Source: Rhizoctonia solani (taxonomy: Eukaryota; Basidiomycota; Agaricomycetes; Cantharellales; Ceratobasidiaceae). From it: DNA of 64,000 nt. This document shows, in pieces, positions 50,201-60,256 of the stretch. The stretch is taken from assembly GCF_016906535.1 (NCBI RefSeq), contig NC_057372.1, positions 2,833,501 to 2,897,500 of the forward strand. The letters are read 5' to 3'. Numbering within the stretch: the stretch's first letter is position 1; each line of letters opens with the position of its first letter. The notes beneath the pieces were generated by a model that saw only the letters and a list, made by a program, of their open reading frames with translations, did no database searches and was not told where the DNA came from. The translations under genes and the position numbers were made by a program.

Positions 50201-50718
50201 CAGCTCTATCATTATCCCAGGAAAGAATGAAGTACTTTTATGATCAAAGACATAAAGACAAAGATAAAATTCAAGTAGGAGACAAGGCCTGGCTGAGTCA
50301 TCAAAACATATCCACAGACAGACCCTCAATGAAACTCAGCCATAAAAAATTAGGACCCTACTTAGTAATCAAAAGAATAGGATCACACGCATACAAACTT
50401 CAATTACCCCACACTATGCGCATACACCCTGTGTTCCATATCAATCTTCTTACTAAATTTCATCCTGACCCTCATGGACGCAACCCTCCCCAACCTGCAC
50501 CCATTATCACAAAAGAAGGAGAAGAGGAATATGAGGTTGAAAAAATCCTGGATAGCAAATGGAAAGGACGTGGTAAAACAAGGAAACTCTGGTATCTGAT
50601 TAAGTGGAAAGGATATGATGAAGGAAGCAATTCCTGGGAGCCAATTGATAATGTGGCCAATGCCAAGGAAGCAAAAGAAGAGTTCCATAAGGAGTACCCT
50701 GATGCAGTTGGAGCTTGA
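47299..50718 (+). pseudogene. Pol of the outer Ty3 element, two stops and catalytic changes
   Basis: Collinear with the intact pol of the inner copy. TGA stops lie at 47926-47928 (Arg codon position, before HGPIYSLG) and 49720-49722 (Gln position in TVIDxFSKM). The reverse transcriptase motif reads YLDN instead of YLDD (near 48379-48390) and the RNase H motif ECNAS instead of ECDAS (near 48830). The protease DSGA, the integrase motifs and the chromodomain are retained. The differences are mostly C-to-T or G-to-A. Confidence 0.9.
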
Positions 50719-50729
50719 AGAGGGGGTAA

Positions 50730-51175
50730 TGTCATGACCTTCATTGGCATGACATGATTTTATACTATTTTCTACCTTTTTTCCGAGATAGTTTCCTTTT
50801 CTGGTATATATTTATGACTCATCAAGATCACATGATATATTTGATATATGATGTGAAATTGAAAATGACTCACTATTTAGTACTGTTGTTTTTGATGTGG
50901 CTTTCTCCATGTATATAAGCCAGGTCAAGTCGCCGCTAAAACAGCAAGACTTGACCTCTTTGTCAATTCACCTGAGTTCTTACCTACCCATTGCCCTGCT
51001 CCCTTGTTGAGCCTAGTGCACTTTACTTAAGCATCACTCACCAGGCCTTTGTTGCCCTCTACCCTACATCATACCCCCTGGGCCTTTGTTGCCCCTCTTG
51101 TTCTCATAGTCCATTGGTGATAGGGCCACGGACTTTAAACCTACTTGTATCATAGGTCCAAGCTTAGTCGTGACA
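50730..51175 (+). repeat. 3' LTR of the outer Ty3 element
   Basis: 446 bp. It differs from 37709-38154 at two positions (ttccGagat and ggtccAagc), followed by the duplication ACACT. Confidence 0.92.
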
Positions 51176-52325
51176 ACACTGGTGAGGCACGCTTCATAAA
51201 ATCCTCCACCAAAGCCCATGAGGGTAAGCCCTATTACCACAACCGGGAACGGTGGGGCAAAGGATATTAGTAAAGCCCTGCTGCCGTGCAAGGCGCTAGC
51301 CATCTGACTACCGGTTGGTAGTTTGAATTGCAGTTCAATGTTATGCTTACCAATAAAACATTACACGTTCCAATTACACTCTGAAGAACTGAGTTGAGTA
51401 GACATGATACTAGGTAGCTAGGTATGCTTCATTAGTAATAGGGATTCTATGACAGCCGGAGCATGTTGCGTACCCTCCAAAGCTCGCAAGGAATACCAGC
51501 AAAACTGTCTGGTAAGACAGCTGATAAAACTTTTGGAATGACGGTAAATTGGCTCCTGTTGCAGTGAAGTTGAGGCCTGCAGCAAAAATACCTATGCAGG
51601 ACTTGTGATTTAATTGCACCTCAGTTAAAGCAACAAAGGAGCAAGTATAGGTAAAGCTTACCCCCACCAAATACAGGACTTTCTCTTCAATTATCACATT
51701 CCCAATATGTAGTCGTAAGGTCTGACTGGGCTGAGCTGTATCGACCAAAGTATGACCCGAGCCCACCATGGTCATGTCCATGTAGTTTGGATTTGCCGTA
51801 TCTTCATCTCGAGGAAAGCGATCCCCGTCAGAGTTGCCAGTGAGTAGTTCAGGGCTTCGTGCGTATGTGCTCTTGGTATGGTCGAGGGTTATACCATGTT
51901 CAAGGCGCGGTAGCACATCGAGTTCGATGACCGGTGCCGTTGTTTGACTCATCGTAAAGGCGGTCGAAGTGAGAAGTCCGGTTTTATCTGCGGCTAGTGT
52001 GCAGCCAAAATTTTGGTTGAGATACGTAAAATCTCTCATATATATTGGAACATTGCATGACTCGACTGGTGGAGGTGTTGTAGTGCCTAGTTTAAGACGT
52101 AAGTAATGCAATTATCTAAGCGATCCCACCTAGTTTTGATTTGCAATTGCGGAGACGGAGCCCAGGATCTAGATTAGTAAATTGATCGAACAATCCATGA
52201 TCTAGAGGCACTCTGTGGAACAGTCGGTTTACTCTGGATGCTTGTTGTTTCAAGTAATAAATCATTCTGCATATATCTATTCTATCATGACATCTAATTG
52301 GCTTACGCCGCGCATGTATTTTATA

Positions 52326-54471
52326 TCAGTCGACTTTCCTGCGGGGAGGAACAGCCCAGAACAGTAAAGCCGATAAGCCAGCCAAGACGATCTGATATAA
52401 TGTAAACGATTTCGGTAAGCGTTCCCGCACTATGGCGTATTATAAATGTAAAACTTACAATAACAGGGCTAAGTAAACGCAGGCCTAGGCTGACCTTTCC
52501 AACGGTCAATCCAAAAATCAACGATCCAAGTGTTCCACCAACAAGGGCTGACCCTGAGTTGAACGGTCAGTGTCATTGTTGTGAATTTAAGGGTGGTTTG
52601 CGTACCAATTGTGAGAGAAACCACAATTTCCTTTAGGCTCGGAGGAACTCGTGTTGATACGATAGACAATATCCCAGGCGTGTTTGGGCTATGTCATTTA
52701 ATCCATCAATCTCTGCGACAGGGTCAGTATACATACACTCACCCCAGGAAAAATCCTGCGATAGCAACAGCAACCCAGTTGGACGCGGCAGAATTGACCG
52801 CCCATAGCAAACCAATTGCGCCGCACATAGAAGTGAGCAAAAGGGCATTTCCCAGTCTCTCACGAAAATGAATGATAGGCAATGAGAAGAAGATTCTACC
52901 AGCAGTGAGGCCTAGACTTGCGGATAAGTACAAGACTTTCAACAACTATAGGCGTACCTACCAGCCCAAAACATTGCCAGCTGATAACGAGAGATGTCAG
53001 GACCGGTACCTTTGACATCAATGAGATACGCTGTTAACCACTGAATCATACTTTGCGTCATTCTTTTTTCAGAGAATATCTAGGAAACTCACGTTGCTTA
53101 GCACATCCACAATTGCGTAGCTGAGGACCATCAAAATTATCCCAATCCTGAATAGAATTTTTCAGTTTCAACGCCGTTCATGATAGTCTAAAAACTCAAT
53201 CTTCACTGACCAAGTGATTGGCATACGCACTACCAGCTTAAACCTAGCTCGCACATTTTTGTGTTCTGGTGCTTCCTCGTGATCGGGCGGCGTCGCATAC
53301 TTCCTAAAAAGCATAAAGTGACAAACAGCGACTAGTGCCGTCAGGCCCAATGGGATCCAATAGTAAAACTAAGCATCAAAGGTCGTGGTGTTATTTAGGA
53401 TAACTCGAGATGAGCCAGCCATGCTTACTTTCCATGGAGTATTGGTTTTAGCAAGTCCTCCGATGATGAACGGTGAAACAAGCTACAACCCTTAATTACT
53501 TGCCGTAGAACAGGCATTCGTATTCACTTACTGCACCGAGCTGAAAAGTAACGATATGAGTCTGAGCGCGCTAAAGGAAAACCATGAATTGCTTACCCCA
53601 CCAAACGCATATACGATGTTCATTATTCGGCTATCTTCAAACTGCAGGAATGGTGAGCACTTAAACCGAATTGTTTGTAGAATAAATACTAACATGCGAC
53701 ACCACGCTGGTAAGGCATGCCTCATAAAAGCCACCTCCAAAACCCATGAGAGTAAGCCCGATAATTACAACCGGGAAAGGCGGGGCGAAAGATATTAGCA
53801 GGGCACCGCCACCATGCAAGGCACCGGCCATCTGCCGAGTAATTAATCAGAAGGCGAGCTCGAAATCGTGTGTCATGCTTACCAATAAAACATTACATGT
53901 CCCGATCACTCTCTGCAGAACAGAATTGAGCACGCATGAAACTAAGTATCTGGGTAATTTCTACTATTAGAGGGACTCTGTCATCCAAATTATTGAGCCT
54001 ACCCTCCGAAACCGGCAAGAAACACGAGCGAGACTGTTTCATAGGATAGTTGGTAATGATTTTGGAATGAGGGCAGATTAGCTCCCGTCGCAGTGAAATT
54101 GAGGCTGGCCAAGAAGATGCCCATGCATGCCTAATGTTCAACGTCACATATTGGTCAAATTAATGTTTAATCCAACAGTACGAAAAAAGACTTACCCCGG
54201 TCAAGTACAAAACTTTGTCCTCAATCAGAATATTCCCTATGCGTAGCCCAAATGGCTCCGTAATCTGCCCCGGGCTAACCAAGGTATGCCCCGAGCCCAT
54301 GGCACCCATGGCACTGCCTGGAGTAAGCCCAGAAAAGTACTCTGCCTGAGGACCATCGGTGAGCACATCTGGAGTTTGTGCAGAGAGGCTCTTGGTATAA
54401 AGCAAAGAAGTGCCATGCTCGAGATACGGCAGTTCGTCGAGCTTTATTTCACAAGTCGCAGTTTGACTCAT
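52326..54471 (-). CDS. MFS transporter 2 (BSC6/fucose-permease-like)
   Basis: Twelve-helix major-facilitator protein of the plasma membrane or an organelle. Start ATG 54471 (MSQTATCEIKLDELPYLEHG), a soluble N-terminus of about 90 residues, then LRIGNILIEDKVLYLTG and the helical core. Recognisable blocks are shared with both paralogues: ATGANLP, GFYEA-type helix 4/5, MNIVYAFGGV, SLGLTAGRIFFSLP, SAASNWVAVAIAGFFLG and GKVSLGLRLLSPVIVS. The C-terminus AVPPRRKVD ends at stop 52326-52328. About nine short introns interrupt it. It is the middle of three tandem copies in one orientation. The substrate is unknown. Confidence 0.8.
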
Positions 54472-55097
54472 GTCGACTTTAGACCTGAAGTGGTGGTGTT
54501 GGCGGTGAGGAGGGCAGGGCAGAAATGGCCTGAATAAAAGGACGGGTGGTACGTAAAAATTATCAGTCCAGAACAGTAGACTTGGGGCCACTTGACCTGG
54601 TGGTCTCGACCGGGTGGATCCCGAGACATTTTTCCGCTGTAGACGTAAGCAGGTCCGAATAATGGAACAAGCAGTTTTAAGCTTTTGAATTAAGATGAGA
54701 ATCTGGGTTAAACGGTGAATCGATTGACCGATGCACGTGCGACTTGGTTGCGCCATTGTGCACAACAGTGGGGAGATCCATTGATCGAAGATGGCTATCT
54801 TGGCTCAGTTCCTTCATCATAATTCAACGGCAGGTTTGAAAGCCTGATTCACTCAAGCAATAGTTAACAGGAGAGCTCTGAAGTAGATTCAGGACGGATG
54901 ATTCATCGAAATATTGGCGATAGCTCTCATTGTCAGAGAAAAGTGAGAATCGAGCTCTTGCAAACATCAGAGCGAAATTCGAGATATCAAAATAAATTCA
55001 ATCGAGTTTAAATAGCATCCTACATACGTATAGACGCCCCTCAGACCTAATGATAAAGCTTTTGCCAGCATGTATGCGCACATACTGGAACTTCAGT

Positions 55098-57247
55098 CTA
55101 GTCAACCTTTCTGCGAGGCGGGACAGTCCAGAAAACCAGTGCGGATAAGGAGGCGAGTACAATCTGATAGTGTGCGACAGTCAATGCCACCATTGAGCTC
55201 AAGGCTAGAGAACTCACAATGACTGGGGGCAGGATACGCAAGCCCGGAGTGACCTTTTCTATAACTACACCAAAAACCAGGGGTGCGAGAGTACCAGCCA
55301 ACCCCAGACCTACGTTGGGTTACTTCAGTATCCAGTCGATAGACATTAAACGGTTCAGACTACTAGTACGTACCAATCATACTTGAAATGACGATCCCCT
55401 TGAGGCTAGGTGGGGCACGAGCCGATATAATGGACAGTATTCCAGGTGTATTTGGGCTGGTACGTATTGGTAAATGGGTGACATGGTTCTGCAGGGATAA
55501 CTTCATATAACTACCCTAAGAAGAACCCAGCCGCAGCAATTCCAATCCAATTCGACGGAGTAGAATTGACCGCCCAAAATAGGCCGATTGCTCCGCACAT
55601 TGAGACAAGTAATATGGTGTTCCCCGTTCTTTCGCGAACGTGGATAAACGGCAAGGAGAAAAAGACTCTTCCGGCGGTCAGGCCTGGAAGCTCAAGTTAA
55701 CTTTGTTTTCTCGGCGAATAAATGTGGACTTACCAGCCCAGAGCATGGACAACTGATATCGAGAAACATCCGGGCCAGATCCTTTGATTTCCATAAGATA
55801 CGAAGTCAACCACTAGCTCAGGATTAGTACACTGTGAGGTAGGCGTGAGTGCGGTTCTCACACTAGTGAATACATGGGCGATTGAAAAGCTAAGAAAGAG
55901 TAATACTATCCCAATCCTGGTATACGGTACAGCTAGATTTGAGAAAAACCATTCACCGGTTGATAAACAACTCACCAAGCGATTGGCATATGCACCACCC
56001 TTTTGAACTTTGCACGCACACCCTCATGTTCAGATACCTCTTCGCGATCTGATGGTGTCGAGTAGTTCCTGAAAATTATAAAATGACTACCAGTAATTAG
56101 TGATGCCAGGACGAATGGGAACCAATAGTAGAGCTAGAAGGCACATAGTAAAGTCACTAATAAGCATACTTTTGAGTCAATGGTTGAATTGTTGATTAAC
56201 ATACCTTCCATGCGGCGCCGATTTTTGCGAGGGCTCCGATAATGAATGGGGAAACCAACTACGAACTCTGTTATTAACGTAAATCTATGTAGTGAAATTA
56301 CCTACTGCGCCAAGCTAAAAGAGGAGGCCAAGTCGAATTTATTCAATACCCAAATCCAGTATGCTCACCCCAGAGAATGCGTACAAAATGTTCATGTATC
56401 GATTATCTTCAAACTTTTCAAAAGGCATAAGAACCAATCGTCAAAATATCTTCTACGCTACACTCACGTGGGACACCACACTGGTTAAAGCAGCCTCATA
56501 GAAGCCCGCACCGAACCCCATGAAGCAGAGTCCCACCATGACGGCTGGGAAAGGTGGAGCGAAAGATATTAGGAGAGACCCTCCGGCGTAAAGTGCTCCG
56601 GCCAACTATACAAGTGTTAATCAGAATGCTTTAAATTCTGTACCCTACTCACCAGTAGGACATTGCGTGTTCCAATCGCGTTCTGTAGAACCGAGTTGAG
56701 CATGCACGAGATCAAGTAGCTAGATGTATATTGGTCGTAATCAAATGGCTCTGAGTGTACCAAAGAATCGCACATACCCGATAAACCCGCCTAGAAAGAC
56801 AAGCGAGACTGTATCGTATGGCAGGTGGTAGTAGTCTTGAAACGAAGGTAGATTGGCTCCTGTGGCAGTCTCATTTAGGCCAACGACGAAAATACCCATG
56901 CAAGACTGATAACCCAGTCGCAACTCAGACCCTCGATATAAACTTATACACTTGAAAGGACTCACTCCAGCCAGATACAAAACCTTATCCTCTATAAATA
57001 TATTCCCAATACGAATACCAGAAATCTGGGCGGTAGAGGGTGGAGTTGGCAAAGAGTAACCCGAACCTGTTGGATGCCCGTGGCCCTCCAAAGCATTAAT
57101 GCCCGAAAAGTATTCTGCGTCTGGGTTATTTGCGGTCGCATGGGGAGTTTGGACAGGGAGCGTCTTGGCACGATCGAACCTGCTCCCGCTCTCCAAGTGC
57201 GGGAGCGCATCGAGGAGCTCTATTTCGCAAGTCGCAGTCTGAGTCAT
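55098..57247 (-). CDS. MFS transporter 3 (BSC6/fucose-permease-like)
   Basis: Start ATG 57247 (MTQTATCEIELLDALPHLES) and stop 55098-55100 after WTVPPRRKVD. The helical core begins at RIGNIFIEDKVLYLAG and includes LNETATGANLPSFQDYYHL, MGFGAGFYEAALTSVVSH, FKRVVHMP, VFFSLPFIHVRER and LAPLVFGVVIEKVTPG. Exon structure matches the two paralogues. It is divergent from HUS1. The tandem trio looks like local duplication, and the upstream members carry the same hydrophilic N-terminus rich in Thr/Pro, possibly a regulatory tail. Confidence 0.82.
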
Positions 57248-57760
57248 GAGGCTTCAACCTTGCAATCAAGATGGTCGTCCGAAGACGAGTCAGAGTTCGT
57301 TCCGAAGGATTAAAACACTAAAGCCCCGTTCACACGTAAATTAACAAATACTGTAGGCAAAATCGTTTGACTCGAGTCAAGAATGTATAATTTGACTGGG
57401 GAATGGAATTAATCGATCCCCACGATTGTGGAGTTCTTCCCAGTGGAAGTCTGGGCCCCTTCTCCCTCGAACTCCGATCGCTTAACTGCTTACTATTGTA
57501 CCATGTGGCCTAGCCAAGTTGTTTTACACCGACGGGCAACTTGCTCCCAGACCGCCCGTCGAGACCGTTGAGTTTGATGCCGGACCGAGCACCGAAAGAA
57601 CGCAAATATTGAGCACTGGATCATCGTGGAACAGAATAAGATTCCGGGCTGATCGACCGAACCGGCTAACAGCGATGGAACGGTCACGTGAGTGTTACAA
57701 ACAACGCGCGCCACCTCCACAGTGGCTCGATCTCCGTCTGACCACCATCTTCGCCACTAG
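57248..57760. promoter_or_regulatory. shared upstream region of MFS transporter 3 and HUS1
   Basis: 513 bp between divergent start codons. A cggtcacgtgagtg site lies near 57681. The assignment rests on layout. Confidence 0.4.
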
Positions 57761-58989
57761 ATGAGATTCAGAGCATGCATCGATGAAATATCAACTCTCT
57801 CCAGTATGTAGAGTCATACTTGATTTAATTTGTTTAAAATGACAATTCTGGCAGAAATCGTGCAAACGATGGAGAAGTTATCCAAGCGATGTATATTCAA
57901 GATGAATGAAACGACGGTACAAATTATATGTCTTGGAGAAACGGACGTGGGTGTTCAGATTTGGTCGTGAGTAATTGACCCCCGAGCAATTCCACAGCAG
58001 AGTACTAACAAGATATGGCGACAGGAAGATTCCGGTGGTAAGAGTCGAACTGGCTCTCGCTCGGGACATGGTGAATGACTATCTTGGATAGGACTCGATG
58101 TTTTCGGACTACCGAATACAATCGAACGCGAACAATATGATTAGCCTCGAAGTTTCGACAGAGCCTCTATCCCAAGCCTTGCGCTCAGCCTCAGCCGCAC
58201 ACGATGTCATCGTCAAGCTCGCCAAGAAGAACGACCAACCGGTATTTTCGTTTGAGGCTGAAACTGAAGTGAGTGCTCTGTTATGGTACCTTTCAAGTGA
58301 GACGAATTGTTTTTTTAGAGCAGACAAGGCAAAAAAATGATGGTCACGCACGACGTTCGAATAACGGTGATGAAGGCCGTAGAGATTGAACAGGTCAAGG
58401 AGCCATTATGTCCCCCGCCTGATGTACGTTGGCGTTTTTTTCTCATTGTTGTCTAACTAATGATTGTTAGCTTCACATTATACTGCCTCCATTAAAGGAA
58501 TTGCGGACCATCGTCGAACACATGCAGAGACTCTCGGATGTACTGGCAATCAGTGCAACACCTCGTGGTGAACTTGTCCTCGCCATCCAGACAGACGACG
58601 TTCGTGTGTCTACTACCTGGGAGAATTGCCAGCGCCCTACAGTTGGTACGTGACCTCTGGGTGGAATATCCAAGTGTTGTAGACTAACTCGTCATCCAGA
58701 GGGCGAAGCACCCAATCCAGACCACGAGAACAATCCAGATCAGAAGTACGGCGCGCTAGTTGCCGTCAAGAGTTTGATCAAGTTTCTGACTTGCCATATG
58801 TTTTCGAACTCGACTGTTGCTTGTGAGTATGAAGTCCCTCGCTTGCGTATTTCCTTGATTGACTCAATACGTATTTTAGCAATATGCGCAAACTTTTGTG
58901 TTATTATGTATGTATACATAGGTTCAGTGACAGACACTGGTGGGGTCATCACCTTTTATATACCCGCACGGCTAGATGATGTTGAATGA
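57761..58989 (+). CDS. HUS1: checkpoint clamp subunit HUS1 (9-1-1 complex)
   Basis: PCNA-like subunit of the Rad9-Hus1-Rad1 clamp that is loaded at damaged DNA and activates checkpoint kinases. It starts MRFRACID, the family N-terminus, followed by DSMFSDYRIQSNANNMISLE, KMMVTHDVRITVMK and LPPLKELRTIVEHMQRLSD, which match HUS1 blocks. Eight exons: 57761-57803, 57855-57966, 58025-58037, 58092-58268, 58319-58423, 58471-58645, 58700-58822 and 58880-58989. They join to 858 nt in one frame, 285 residues, against about 280 in human HUS1. The third exon is only 13 nt (encoding part of SKIPV). No frame break was found. Confidence 0.9.
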
Positions 58990-59223
58990 ACTGAGAAGGG
59001 AGGTGGTTACCAAGAAGAATTATGTTTATACGCGGGGTTTGTACAGATGCACAGATGAACACACGTTCGATTTCATTGGAGGGATGGTTGTACAGAGAGC
59101 TCAAATAAATAATGTTAATCACAAGTGTCCAAAGAGATAATGGTAACAAACAAAGGAGTGTGGTGCCCGGGAGATAAAATGAAAATGGTATAAAACGTGG
59201 GACGTGAAGCAAAAGGGCGCAAT

Positions 59224-60256
59224 CTATGCACCACTCTTGGAAGGTAATTCGTTGCATTCTGCAGGACGCGTCCCTTGTTCTCCTGGAACAAGACCCATGT
59301 CGGCCCATCCCTCTGCTTCCCAACGTTGCGCCGCACCCTCCCTTCTCCTAGCCCCTTCATGATCCCTGCGTACAATGTATTGAGTGACGAGGATCGTCAT
59401 GCCAGCGTATCCAGCCGTGAGTATGCAGATCCAAATTAAGAATACCCCTGACAAGCCCGCTGCGCCCAAGAAATTATGGAACATGATGGGCCAGAGGAAA
59501 ACGGAGAGCATGCGCAGGAATGGAAGGGACTTGTTCGGGGCGCTTGCATCCAACGGGCGCACAAACTCGATGACCCAATCTTTATCGGTGCGAACGAGAA
59601 TCATAAACGCATCTTGGGGCTTGGGAATAGGCGCGTAATTGAGGGCCAGGTAAATCTTCTCGTGATGCGCGTTGGTCTTGCCCTTGACTGACCAGGCGTA
59701 GATGGCCAACTTTGGAAACTGCCATGACTGTCTTTCGGAATCGAAAACCATTTCGTTTAGCAGAACTGCATCGGTCGATGAGACACCGAAAGTAGACCAT
59801 GGTAAGGTGTCCTTGGAAGCAACCCGTATGCCGTCGGTGGGTGAGGCGCCGTTGACTCGGGGAGTATCACTAGTGGTATCAAGCATGAAGGGGATATATG
59901 GAAATACGGCCGAGTCGAGGATGACCTGGTTTACTGGGCTGATGGGGTATTTCTTGAGAGCTGAAACCCTAATGCACAGTCATAGTGTGAGTTCATGTCA
60001 GGCGTAATGTTCAGCGCGCGACGTACGATAGGACCCGTTGCTCCACAACGCCATGGGGTATAGTGCTCACTGAATGTTGAAATTCGGGCCCCCGCATAAA
60101 TGAGCTGAACGTGATGAACAGCGTGAAGAGACCTAGAACCGGACCCGAATTAGTTTCACACGACTCGGGCGGGGGATCGACAAACGCCTTACTCAGCCAT
60201 GACACAGTCAACACCACGGCCAGTCTGAGCGGACCGCTCTGAAGATACGTGAGCAT
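59224..60256 (-). CDS. conserved membrane protein of unknown function
   Basis: I do not recognise this family. The start is probably ATG 60256 (MLTYLQSGPLRLAVVLTVSWL, a signal anchor), and the stop is at 59224. GT-AG introns lie near 60190 (A|gtaaggcg) and 60030-59970. The protein continues LFTLFITFSSFMRGPEFQHS, VSALKKYPISPVNQVILDSA, a soluble domain (DAVLLNEMVFDSERQSWQF, YAWSVKGKTNAHHEKIYLAL) and two C-terminal hydrophobic helices (MLSVFLWPIMFHNFLGAAGL and a second around GVFLIWICILTAGYAGM). The C-terminus is basic and cytosolic in appearance. It is convergent with HUS1 (about 235 bp apart). Confidence 0.65.

Larger units (their letters stand above)
37709..51175 (+). mobile_element. outer Ty3/gypsy chromovirus, itself carrying a second copy
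   Basis: Bounded by LTRs 37709-38154 and 50730-51175 and the duplication ACACT (37704-37708 and 51176-51180). Its gag is interrupted at 39489 by the complete inner element. Without that insertion the element is about 6.7 kb. Its pol has two stop codons and altered catalytic residues, so it is defective, yet its LTRs differ at only two of 446 positions. Confidence 0.93.
36324..51952 (-). pseudogene. MFS transporter 1, split by a 13.5-kb retrotransposon
   Basis: Fungal major-facilitator protein of the BSC6/fucose-permease-like group, paralogous to the two genes at 52326-54471 and 55098-57247. The 5' part (51952-51181) starts MSQTTAPVIELDVLP and reaches GGGFYEACLTSV. The reading then meets the LTR at 51175 and resumes at 37708 with VVSH, an intron, FEDNWFMNIMYAF and the remaining exons. 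The C-terminus is ILASLSALIFWAMPACRKVD with stop at 36324-36326. The exons I checked on both sides are otherwise undamaged. The insertion made the duplication ACACT within the codons for TSVV. The gene was therefore probably functional until the retrotransposon arrived. The transported substrate is unknown. Confidence 0.85.
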
